NCBI GenBank assembly: GCA_014529385.2
Contig: CM043958.1
Location: 155,006,293 to 155,070,292 of the forward strand
Direction: 5' to 3'
DNA: 64,000 nucleotides
Source of the DNA: Adiantum capillus-veneris
Taxonomy: Eukaryota; Streptophyta; Polypodiopsida; Polypodiales; Pteridaceae
Each line of letters begins with the position of its first letter. Position 1 is the stretch's first letter. The notes beneath the pieces are model-generated. The model had not been told where the DNA came from. It worked only from the letters and a program-made list of their open reading frames with translations, and ran no database searches. Positions 43,151 to 53,059 of the stretch are shown here, in pieces. The position numbers and the translations under genes were made by a program.

Positions 43151-43633
43151 TCCGCTTCAGGTGATGACCATACTCTGAGATTGTGGGTTCTTAAGTTCAC
43201 GAGGAACTTGGGTTCTTGTGGGTCTTGGATTCTTGGATTCTTGAGGTTCTTGAGTTCTTGAGGTTCTTGACGGTCTTGAGGATCTTGGGGTTCTTGAGGT
43301 TCTTCTGTTGCTTGCAATCTGTGTTAGAAAAGGATCTTCTCTTCACCTGAGTTCTGCTCTTTTCCACAGGCGCACCCCTTGGCGGCCTTGCGCTCACACC
43401 AAGATTGCTTTTTCCCACCTCATGTCGATTGGCCAGCCGCTAAGTGCACGGTCCGCTCTCAGTGAGTGAAAAGAGGCACAAGGGGAGGCTGGACAAGCCC
43501 TTCTTTCTTGGGTTTCCTGTCACTCTTCAAAAACACGATTAGGAATTGACACACCCAAGAGGACTTGGGTTACGTGCGACCGCAACAAGCAAAAAAAATT
43601 CTTGTGGTTCCGTCCTTGAGTGATACAGAAAAC
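43151..43633 (-). other. H leader with 9-bp repeats
   Basis: Untranslated leader equivalent to F 31962-32470. It includes a GTTCTTGAG repeat run at about 43190-43310 and GCTTTTTCCCACCTCATGTCG, shared with F. No independent coding sequence. Confidence 0.75.
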
Positions 43634-43653
43634 TGCCAAAGCTCTGATACCAA
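43634..43653 (-). other. H primer-binding site (initiator tRNA-Met type)
   Basis: Minus-strand TTGGTATCAGAGCTTTGG next to the 5' LTR; a perfect TGGTATCAGAGC core. Confidence 0.9.
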
Positions 43654-44848
43654 TGTAAGGAAGTGAATGTTGAACTTTGCTCAAGATGAGTGCTCCAAAC
43701 TATGCTCAAGGGTTCCTTTTACTTGCGGAAGGTAGAGCCTTCCGTTCCTTTAGTGAGAGAGTGCAATGGACACAAACAAAGTGATGAACATTGTGAATGA
43801 AGGTGCATGAGACTGAGAGATAGAGAGAGAAGAATACGACACCAGAATGTTGTCAAACCCTCCTCCCAAGGCCCCACTCTCTATGGCGAGAGCGGTCTAC
43901 TATTGATTGCACAAAACTCTACAATGCTTTGAACTTGCCGACGATGTCGACGACGATGAGGACGACGACGAGACTGGCTAAAATCTGAAAACGCTAAGGA
44001 CTAAAATCTGCAAATCTTTATCTGCAGAGTTCTGACTCTTGACTCTATGTCGGTGACGACGATGCGACGACGATACGCTGAAAACGCAGATGCTCAAATC
44101 TGTGTTTTCTGGGCTGAATCTGCAAATTTCGATGGATCTGACTGTGTGACGAGGATCTGCTACGGGAAGGTGAGATCTACGAGGTTCGGGGCTTCTACTG
44201 CGGTACCTTGATGCTGAAAACTGAAAACGCTGATCTAACTGATGATTCTGTCACGGTAGATCTGCAAAATCCCGAGGCTGATCTGCAAATGAAAAACGCT
44301 AGGGCTGATATGGTACTTGATGCAAAAACGCTAGAGGGTCTATTGTCCTACTGTCGCCAAGTTGGCCTGCAAATGCAAAACACTAGGGTTGATCTACAAT
44401 CGAAGAAAACGCTGGCTGTTCTTGGCCGAAAATGCTAGGTCATTCGCCGGGGGGGGGGGGGGGGGTCTTGCTGAGAAGGTACACTGTTGGATGCCAGATC
44501 TTACTATTCTGCGAGAAAGTGCTAGCGCTAGGTTTTCTTATGTACTTGACTTGCTAATTTGCCCTACCTAGTTCCCAACAAAAGTCACTTAAAAATAATA
44601 AGTGAAAATTGGCTAAAATAGAAAAATAGGTCTATGCACTGTAAAAATGCTCCTGATGGGTTCTGACTAAAAGCTGATGGTCATGTTGTGTGAAACCAGA
44701 GGATATGCATCTACTCTAAGTGCCTGGACATGCACGGTCTGCGAACAGACTCACAAAAGTGCCATAACACTTCCTAATCTAACTGAACTGAACCCATGTC
44801 ATGAAGTAGCTTGTCCACGTACACATAGGGTTAGATGTGCACGTGACA
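43654..44848 (-). repeat. H 5' LTR
   Basis: Left end TGTAAGGAAGTG (reverse of CCTTACA), right end CACGTGACA. Carries at least six AAAACGC(T/A) motifs (about 43986, 44079, 44221, 44289, 44322, 44404) and a 17-base G run at 44449-44465. Confidence 0.88.
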
Positions 44849-45005
44849 CAAGGTTGTGTTGTTTCAAAGCCATGATCTGAAGTGGGTGACTAGCTGCCCA
44901 AAACGCTAGGAGGGGGTCTCCCCAAAAGAGTTAAGGGAACTTCCAGAGTCAGCCACCCCTAGGGCTGCCACAAGGGCATGTGCCCTACAAGCTTGTACGC
45001 ACACC
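44849..45005. other. Low-copy flank of K; nothing recognised
   Basis: Sequence between H and K. It carries one half of the K target duplication (AAATG at 45006-45010) and would be continuous with 49389 onward, i.e. the PotD-like gene side. Confidence 0.5.
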
Positions 45006-45010
45006 AAATG

Positions 45011-45625
45011 TGTCACAAACTGGTGACGTGGCATGCCCGAACACACGGGCAACAGGATGACGTGGTAGAATCCCGCATTTTGCGTTGCATTGCTGAAGTG
45101 GCAGGATCCCGGAAATTCCGCTGACATGCTGACGTGGAAGATTCCGTACGATGCTGACGTGGCAAGGCCGGAAATTATGCTTGTTGTTGTACAAATTTCC
45201 GCAAATCACGCCATTGCTTTCTTTTGGGAAGATTTTGGGATTAGTTGCTTTTGGAACAATTGCTTTATTTTAAAAGCTTTTAAAGTTTGCAAGCTTTTGA
45301 GTTCAACTGCTTTTGATTTTGGGGCTCTGCTTTTGGCATCCCTTGTAAGAATAAAAGAGCCCTCAGGGCCTCACTCTTCAGAGCATCTGGACGCAGAGTC
45401 AAAGAGAAGAGAGAGGTCCCTGCGGGAGTTGTACTTTGCTCAAAGATTAATATAAAAGAAATACCGAAGGGGGTGCCAGTCTTTGGGGCCAATCTCTCTT
45501 GGCACGAAACTACATCGGGCCGTGTCGACCAAATTGAACTGTGATTTTAAAGTTGTGAAGTATTTTAAGTGATTCTCTCTCGTGTCGCGGTGGAATCTTG
45601 ACTTGGAGTGTCCAAGTTTGTTACA
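45011..45625 (+). repeat. K 5' LTR
   Basis: Begins TGTCACAAACTGGTGACGTGG, ends GTCCAAGTTTGTTACA. Two perfect TGACGTGGCA sites (45024-45033, 45155-45164) and three one-mismatch versions, plus the shared core at 45456-45490. Confidence 0.9.
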
Positions 45626-45626
45626 A

Positions 45627-45638
45627 TGGTATTAGAGC
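45627..45638 (+). other. K primer-binding site
   Basis: TGGTATTAGAGC, one base from the initiator tRNA-Met class site. Confidence 0.85.
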
Positions 45639-45689
45639 ACGGTCGATTTCTCTTCTACCGGAAAATCCGATTCTTTTCTCGCGACACTT

Positions 45690-45808
45690 ATGGATTCCAA
45701 CAACGAACAGTCAACTTCCTCTCATCTGGAGATGCAGGAAGAGATCACAAAGAAGATTCTCACGAAGAGTACGGCCCGCCTGGGCCTACTCAGGCGGAGA
45801 TTGAAGAA
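45690..45808 (+). pseudogene. K gag start
   Basis: MDSNNEQSTSS opens gag. A small indel in TCATCTGGAGATGCAGG moves the frame into GRDHKEDSHEEYGPPGPTQAEIEE, the sequence found in frame in the inverted copy at 46565-46879. It is interrupted at about 45808 by F-type LTR sequence. Confidence 0.72.
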
Positions 45809-46407
45809 ACGCTAGGCTTGGGAAAAATGCTAGGTACTGAAGTGTGTGGCGATGGGTTGCTGATGCCAAAAACGCCAGAGCAGGGACTGTATGGCGATGA
45901 GGCTTGGTGGAAACGCCAAGGGGCTGATGTCTGTGGTGATGAGGCTAGGATGAGAAAACACTAGTGCTGTGGATCTGCTTGAGGGAAATCGCACCCAAGG
46001 GGTTCTTGCTTGAGAAGTTGCCTGTTGAGCAATGGAGCTCCTGCTGCCTCTTCTGCCAATTAGTGCTAGTGTAGGTTTGCTTATATACAAACTTACTCAA
46101 TTTGCCCTACCTACTTTTCAACAAAAAGTTCACTTAAAAATAATAAGTGAAAAATGTCAAAAATAGGTGAAATAGACTAAATGCACTGGAAAATTCCCCT
46201 GAAGGATTCTGATGGGAATGCTTATGATCATGCTGTGTGCAACCAGAGGATATGCATCTACACTAAGTGTTTAGACATGCACGGTCTGCGAACAGACTCA
46301 CAAAACTGCCAGATCACTTCCTATTCTAGACTGACTTGACTGAACTCAACCTTGGTCATGTTGTAGCTTGTCCACGGACACATAGGGTTGGATGTGTCAC
46401 GTGACAT
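45809..46407 (-). repeat. F-type LTR fragment inside K
   Basis: About 600 bp of F/H LTR in minus orientation. The right end is the natural LTR start (GTCACGTGACA, 46407). The left end is truncated at about 45809 inside gag of K. Confidence 0.78.
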
Positions 46408-46879
46408 GGGTACTCCTTCAAATCTGAGACGCTTCTTCTGTTTTCTTGCCGAGGCAAAAGAAGATTGACGACCCAAAGAACCCAAGAAATCAATTCCTTT
46501 CTTCTGCTTTTTGCCTTTGTTGGTTGCGTCAAAAAGCTGGTAAACAGTGTATCAACCACCACTTCTAATTCTTGCTCTGTAAACATCCTCGAAGTAGAAG
46601 GTTTCTTGAGTGTCGGGCTTGAGGGGTGGTTCTATGGCCTTCCGCCACTGAGAGTGCACTTCGTCGAAGGATGTCTGTCAAAAATTTTGCAAATTTGGGA
46701 TCCTTTGCAAGATTTATCATCATCTTTGTCGCATCGTCAACCAATCGTCGACGCTCCATCTCTTCAATCTCCGCTTGAGTAGGCCGAGGCGGGCCATACT
46801 CCTCGTGAGAATCTTCTTCGTGATCTCTTCCCGCATTCCCAGATGCAGAGGAAGTCGACTGATCTCTGTTTGAATCCAT
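46408..46879 (-). pseudogene. Inverted family-I gag N-terminus (L)
   Basis: Minus-strand gag from MDSNRDQSTSS (ATG 46879): GRDHEEDSHEEYGPPRPTQAEIEEMERRRLVDDATKMMINL and KDPKFAKFLTDI, then a shift into the segment ending near 46408. It belongs to the same family as K and shows the gag N-terminus that K has lost. Confidence 0.75.
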
Positions 46880-46944
46880 AAGTGTCACGAGAAAAAGGAT
46901 CTGATTTCCCGAAAGAAGAGAAATCAGCCATGCTCTGATACCAC

Positions 46945-47530
46945 TGTAACCAACTTGGACACTTCAAGTCAAGATTCTACCGCGACACAGCAGAGATTCA
47001 CTTCAAAACAGTTCACAGTTCACAATTGATTCGACACGGCCCGGCGGAGTTCCGTGCCTAGAGATATTGGCCCCAAAGGCTGGCGCCCCTTTTGGTATTT
47101 CTTTTTTGTATTAATCTGCAACTCAAAGTACAAGGAGTGGGAGGGGTCTCACTCTCAGACTCTGCGTCCATATGCTCTGCAAAGTGGGAGCCCTGCCCAC
47201 TTATTTATAAGTTTACAAGGGATGCTAAAAGCAGAGCCCAAAAAGCTGCCATATTTTAAAAGCCTTTTTAAATAAAGCAAATAGCCCCAAAAGCTTCAAA
47301 ACTGCCAAAATTCAGCATGCGTAGAATCTGCCCAGCTTTTGCATAGAGAAAAGTTGTCCGTACAGCTGCCGCAATTTGCATCACAAAACGCGGAATTCCG
47401 TACAGCATGCAGTTTTTATCGACGTGAAATCTGAAAGTCTGCCACACCACTGCCGCATTTAACAAGTGTGTGTGTGTGTGTGTTGAGGTCTATCACCACA
47501 TGCCCAAGGCCATGCCACGTTACTTAGACA
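46945..47530 (-). repeat. Family-I LTR (L), minus orientation
   Basis: Left end TGTAACCAACTTGG next to a primer site (minus TGGTATCAGAGC, about 46930-46943). The right end is near 47530 (GCCACGTTACTTAGACA). Shared core at 47069-47104. The (GT)n is shorter than in J. Confidence 0.8.
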
Positions 47531-48028
47531 TCGACAAAGTGGTTGAAATTTAAGGAACTCTTTATTTATTCATGGCTCACACAAGAATACGAACGAGACG
47601 TGATTACTGATTGGAACCATGTTCGCATGGTCAAGACAGATTCATTGGATTCTTACTTTGAAAGATTTTGGAAAATTTTTCTACCCGTTTCATCCTTTAA
47701 GAAGATCAGTTTCAGGGAGCAGATTGAACAATTTAGTTGTGGGCTTCCCAAAGAAATTCGAGACTATTGTCTCGAACAGAAGTTCGAGTCTATACAACAG
47801 TTGATGGGACATGCGAAGCGCGGATTTGCTATACATTCGGGTAAATTGACTTACCCATCAGATGAACCTTCAACAAGTCATAGCTCAAACAATCGACGAA
47901 GAGATAGACGACCTTCATTGACAGAAGATCAAAGAGATGAATATTTCAAAGCATGGAAGTGTTTTGAATGTGGAGAACAAGGACATATCGCTACAAAGTG
48001 TCCCAAAAGGACACAAGAATCAGAATGA
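47531..48028 (+). pseudogene. K gag core and zinc knuckle
   Basis: Gypsy-type gag: WLKFKELFIYSWLTQEYERDVI, FERFWKIFLPVSSFKKISF and EQIEQFSCGLPKEIRDYC. The LPKxxRDYC block also occurs in families A and C, indicating kinship. Then comes an Arg/Ser-rich linker and the zinc knuckle CFECGEQGHIATKC (about 47961-48002). It ends at TGA 48026-48028, 25 bases or so after the knuckle. Nothing protease-like follows. The N-terminal half is displaced by the insertion to the left. Confidence 0.82.
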
Positions 48029-48764
48029 CCGGCACATTGACGAAACAGCAGATCGAGGCGATACTCGTTCCAGAATAGCTTTCAGAATTAGCCTTATTTG
48101 GCTTTATGGATTTATGAAACCATACTTTTTGGAAGATGATTTTGAATTTTGAATAAAACTGATGTTTTCTGACAGAATCTGGAAAAAAAAAAGAGTAGGA
48201 TTAAGAATGAGATCGAGCAATGACAGCTCCTGAAAGAACCTGATAACGAATCATGAATCACGACTGATTCAATTGAATGAATGACTAGACCACTCTGTTC
48301 AGTATGAACTTAGTGATGGATTAAGATTCCCAGAAAAAATTTCTCTCACATGACAGTGCTTGAGGTGAAAGATTTCTCGCACACGACAGTGCTTGAGGCA
48401 AATGACTACTTGCACACGAGAATGCTTGACTCGAAAAAAAAATCTCTAGACATGATCGCAATATGGGATTAGTTAAACCGACATCAGTGAGGTCCGAAAT
48501 GGATCTAGATGTGGTTACTAAATACGTTGCTTGCAGTCATGGTCTGAGATTTAAAATGAAGTTTCTGTGATTGGAATGATTGTTGAATGTAATTTGTCAT
48601 GTGATGTCATGTGCAGTAATATGACTGTCGTCTTTGTACATGTGCTAGATGTGTCGTGTCTAGTGCGTCAGTACTAACAATGAGTGTCTACTAAGACAGT
48701 TTATGGCCTCATCTATTTTGCAGGCGTAATCGAGGGCGATTACAATGCTTTCAAGAGGGGGGTA
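48029..48764 (+). other. K 3' non-coding region and polypurine tract
   Basis: No open frame of note. Contains three GACAGTGCTTGAGG-like repeats at about 48352-48430 and ends in TCAAGAGGGGGGTA next to the 3' LTR. The last 280 or so bases match the J remnant (29162-29500, minus). Confidence 0.7.
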
Positions 48765-49383
48765 TGTCACAAACTGGTGACGTGGCATGCCCGGACACAC
48801 AGCAACAAGATGACGTGGCAGAATCCAACATTTTGCACTGCATTGCTGACGTGGCAAAATCCCGAAAATTCCGCTGACATGCTGACGTGGCAAATTCCGT
48901 ACGATGCTGACGTGGCAGGGCCGAAAATTACGATGGCTGCTGTTCGGATTTCCGCAAATCACGCTCTTGCTTTCTTTTGGGAAGATTTTGGGATTAGTTG
49001 CTTTTGGAACAATTGCTTTATTTTAAAAGCTTTTAAAGTTTGAAAGCTTTTGAGTTCAACTGCTTTTGATTTTGGGGCTCTGCTTTTGGCATCCCTTGTA
49101 AGAATGTAAGAATAAAAGAGCCCTCAGGGCCTCACTCTTCAGAGCATCTGGACGCAGAGTCTGAGAGAAGAGGTCCCTGAGGGAGTTGTACTTTGCTCAA
49201 AGATTAATATAAAAGAAATACCGAGAAGGGGCGCCAGTCTTTGGGGCCAATCTCTCTTGGCACGGAACTACGCCGGGCCGTGTCGACCAAATCGAACTGT
49301 AATTATAAAGTTATGAAGTATTTTAAGTGATTCTCTCTCGTGTCACGGTGGAATCTTGACTTGGAGTGTCCAAGTTTGTTACA
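48765..49383 (+). repeat. K 3' LTR
   Basis: Same ends as the 5' copy. Five perfect TGACGTGGCA sites at 48778, 48811, 48847, 48883 and 48908 within 140 bp. Shared core at 49212-49248. Confidence 0.92.
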
Positions 49384-49388
49384 AAATG

Positions 49389-49951
49389 CCACCCCTTGCC
49401 CTCACCTATATAGGACACTAGGAAGGCTGCCCGACCGAGACCTTAGCCCCCACAACATGGAATACTGGAGCAAATATGCGAAAATAGGCAATAAAGATTC
49501 AGGGCCTCTGGGGCACACAAGATCAATAGGGAAATATAGGACAAAACTGGGACAAAATGTCGCAAGCCTGCAAAAGGCTATATCGCTATGGACAGAGTCA
49601 AAAACCCCGCACTACACATGGCTAGACATAGCCCCACATGAGAAAACCTCTACCTGCCTTGGCCAGGCACAGCCACAAAACAACCCTCATTCCTATCACC
49701 TGCCGCAAGGAGATCCCAGGACCGACTGGACAAATCCAGAGAGATGCCAAACTCTAACAGATACCTCCTGCCATCACCTCCAAGAACACAGATTTCTCTC
49801 CTCCTTCCAAGTGACATCTCCTGCATCTCCAAAAGGATTCTTCCACACAGAACCGTAGTAAATACTCCCAATTGCCGCTGTCTCCCCCAACATACCCCAC
49901 AGCCCATGGAAGGCACAATATATATGTACAAAAGAAACTTAGAAACCAAAC
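49389..49951 (-). other. Intron of the PotD-like gene (right part)
   Basis: Non-coding sequence downstream (gene sense) of the exon-5 donor. The stretch continues leftward into K at its AAATG target site. No further PotD-like coding sequence was found in it. Confidence 0.6.
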
Positions 49952-51811
49952 CTGCTTCTGTAGAGCAAGAAACTGTTGTTTAACAGCTTCTTTTCCTCCC
50001 TTCACATCACGATCAAAATCTTGAGCATTGTAAGATGCCCCAAGGGACTTTAGAACAGCCCCAACCACCTCCCTCGGTGAGCCTACCATGGCTATCTGTC
50101 CTTTGAGCTCAGGCCTCCAAAGATCTTGCCAATCCTGTATGGCATTCAAAGGTAAAATTCACGTCATTTTGTAATTCTTAATTTATACACACATAGGAGA
50201 TTTAAATGCCCAAATTAAATGAAACAAACAGAAAATTGTGTCCAGACCTCAAGTGCAGGTATGTTATTCTTTAAGAATTGGTCCTTTTTGTAAGCTATTA
50301 CCATGCTTCCCCATCGATATGGAACTCCCCAAACGAGTCCCTCCGGAGTGAGATCACCATATTGATCTCTTCGAACAAAAGCCTGAAGCCCAATATCCTC
50401 AAACTTTAGGAGAACTGTTACAGAGCATTGCATTGTAAGTGCAAATGCAGAAAATGCAATTTTCCGTCACCGAGTTAAATAGTAGAGCACAAACTTAGGT
50501 AAAAGAGAATGACCTGCCAATTCACGTTCAACCTTTTGAACCAATCTTGCTGCTCTGCATCTTTTATGGGCTCAATCAAACCCCCAGAAACAGCAAGTGG
50601 AAGCCACGAGTCTCCAACAGTGACAAGGTCAGCAGCTAAGATAGACTTAGGCTTTACATCCTTTTTTTCCACAGCTGAGCGCAGAGCTATTATAATCTCA
50701 TTCAGACTATTCTGATATTCCACCGAAAATCTGACTCTTTTGCCTTGTGACAGCAAGAAATCCTATACACGAACATGAGTAAGCTCAAAACAATAATAAC
50801 ATCCCCCAATCAGAGATATAAGCCATACCTTGAACCAAATGGGAGGCAAAGAACCTCTAAGGCTGACAACCCTCAAAGGTACTGTCAACTTGAAGGGCAC
50901 CGAGCCCCATTCCTGAGAAGACTTCCCCATATCATTGCCTTCAGCAGACCTCTCCAGCTTTGCACCTTCCAAATTTTGTATCCATGAACTTTTGTCAACT
51001 ATAAGACAGCAAACTAGAATAAGATACCACCCAGTTTTTTCAATACTGCAGACAATATAGCCACACTCCTGTATGGTATAAATTTCTAACAAACAGACGC
51101 CTAAACCTCACTCCAACTCCTGCACTAATAAGTTGTAACAAACTTATCCAGCCAGTAAAGCACAAGTCACTCTCCTCTGTTTCTCTACTTCTAAACAAAT
51201 TGAGTACTGACACTGCTGTCAATTTCACTACCTACGAAGTTGAAAGAAACTTTCTCACATGAAGACTTGGATTGTGATTTGGATAAGCCAATCAATGTTT
51301 CTTGCATCCTCTTGATTGAATAATGCCTTGGTGTTCTGAATACACTGTCTATGCATGCCTCATGCGCATCACATTCATATTCTTCCGTATTCTGCACCTG
51401 CAGAAATTCTCTTACGGTTGGTAAAGCTGTAACGCCTGAGGTCGAAGAAAATCTGGAGACCTCCAACTCAGAGATGGCCTTTACTTCCTCTCTGATTAAA
51501 GGCAGGCCCTGATAACCAGGTAGCTCACCCTGAAAAGCACAGGCAGATGCCGAGGCAGCCCTGATGCCTAAAGCAATAGAGGCAAGCATGAAGATTGCAG
51601 TAGAACATGTGACATTTAACGGGCGAGAGGAGGCTGTGAAATGTTTCCAGGCCTCGTCATTCTCACCTGTTGCCTGCGCATTCCTGCAAAAAAAGGCCAC
51701 TCGTTTCGGGTTTGGCACCTTGCATCCTCGAAAAGAAAAAGCAGACCAAGAAATTCCATCGGGCCTAAGCACCAAAAAATGACTGTGGCATTGGTTAGTC
51801 ATAATAGCCAT
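49952..51811 (-). CDS. Plastid-targeted PotD-like solute-binding protein, 3' exons missing
   Basis: Host gene. Five exons joined on the minus strand: 51811-51232, 50998-50829, 50762-50514, 50403-50248, 50134-49952 (446 codons). Every boundary has GT donor and AG acceptor bases, and phases agree across all four introns. The N-terminus resembles a plastid transit peptide (MAIMTNQCHSHFLVLRP, KRVAFFC), then a hydrophobic segment STAIFMLASIALGI ending ASASA. The mature part resembles polyamine-binding PotD: VPYRWGSMVIAYKKDQF, DWQDLWRPELKG and SPREVVGAVLKSLGASYNAQDFD. Plant putrescine-binding-protein-like homologues are known. The expected C-terminal part after ALQKQ is absent here. Ligand unproven. 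Confidence 0.82.
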
Positions 51812-52528
51812 AGTTATGACTATTCACATTCTCTCGCCTTGCCATATATTTCTCGCAGGCAGACGTGTATTCTCATTAGAACACCAGACCGGGTTCACCC
51901 AAAACGTCTTCCTCAGCTCCGGGAGGCGCTGCAAGGCCTGCCCTGCCAACAGCTTTCCAGATGGCAGTCTACCCTGCGCCGAGCTCTATCCGTGCCTCGA
52001 TCTCGGCGGCGCCGGGTTGATGTCCACCATCCAAGTAAACTAAGAGCCGAGTCCCGCTGTGTTTTAATAAATGAGATTAGTAGGATAAGTGGCATGCTTT
52101 GGAAAAAGATGTCACACATCATTTTACTTTTAAGAAATGCTTTGATCTCATTGGTTGCACGTTTTATCAAATACCTTTTCTTTGATTTGAGGGAGGTGGA
52201 AAAGAAATAAGCCCTTTTTCATTCGTTGGTATTCCGAATGGAGGGGTAATCCTAGAGAAAACATCAATGTTAAAGGCACTACTAGCATTACGTAACCTAT
52301 CCCCTTGAATGTATTAAAACAAGTGTGTGATTATGTGAACATTACATAATGATATTAAATAAGTCCCACTAAACTTATAAGGCTATAGCGGGACTCGGCT
52401 CTAAATTAAGGCTGAATACACGCCATGGATTACACACAAGCTGCATTTTTCGAAAGCAAATGACCTTGCAGCAGATGTATGCATCTCTCAAAGTTGGCAA
52501 AAAGTCAAATGCCTTAGGGAATCCATAC

Positions 52529-52530
<2 letters not shown>
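51812..52530 (-). promoter_or_regulatory. 5' flank of the PotD-like gene
   Basis: Upstream sequence without convincing coding potential. A GC-rich part at about 51900-52030 may hold the 5' UTR or proximal promoter. No clear TATA box was placed. Confidence 0.4.

Positions 52531-52573
<43 letters not shown>
52531..52573. repeat. (AG)n microsatellite
   Basis: About 43 bases of AG dinucleotides between the PotD-like gene and LINE N. Confidence 0.95.
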
Positions 52574-52577
<4 letters not shown>

Positions 52578-53059
52578 TGACAGCCTTTCATGCGAGGTAT
52601 GTACAACGCCATAGCCACCTTCACTCCAACCTTGGGAAGCGTTTACCCCTTCTCCTCGGGTGACAGCACACTAATCGAGCATGAAGGTCCTTTACCCCCT
52701 CCTAGGGGGTTCCCCCAATGTCACTCCAGGAGGCCCTTAGGGATGGCCTCACTCAGCGGCCGCTTTCCACTGCTATTGCTTCTTGGCAGTGGTTCCCATC
52801 AGCCATGTGAGGACACAAGCTCCATCAACACACTATCAATTTGTTCGAGTTGTTCCTCTACCCCAATTGCAACATCAATTTAATAGTTCACCCCCTCAAG
52901 CTTGTCATCTTGCCCCATCCTTGATTCCTCCGATAAAGGTCGGGCCCAACATGGGCATGCAATTCAGAATAGTTCTCTGTCCCATCTTTGCCCAAGTTGT
53001 CAATGGGCAGCAGTATGGTGGCTATGGCCCACATCTCCTCAATCCAATGATTGGCTTGC

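Larger units (their letters stand above)
40584..44848 (-). mobile_element. F-family element H (minus), internally deleted
   Basis: Relative of F in opposite orientation. The right 5' LTR (43654-44848) is complete and the left 3' LTR (40584-41675) lacks about 110 bp at its outer end, next to A2. Interior: leader with the 9-bp repeats, gag N-terminus, then a direct join to the ORFX region. The gag core, zinc knuckle and protease are deleted. A target duplication cannot be tested because the left end is lost. Confidence 0.87.
45011..49383 (+). mobile_element. Family-I gag-only LTR element K
   Basis: LTRs of 615 and 619 bp are flanked by a perfect AAATG duplication (45006-45010 and 49384-49388). 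It has a Met-type primer site after the left LTR and a polypurine tract before the right one. Interior coding is gag only; no protease, RT or integrase follows the zinc knuckle, so it resembles terminal-repeat elements with a gag domain. A foreign composite (about 45809-47530) sits in gag: an F-type LTR fragment plus an inverted family-I fragment. Confidence 0.88.

Noticed and set aside
49340-49858. 172-codon plus-strand frame near the PotD-like gene
   Set aside because: It starts inside the K LTR and crosses the insertion boundary, so it cannot be an ancestral gene.
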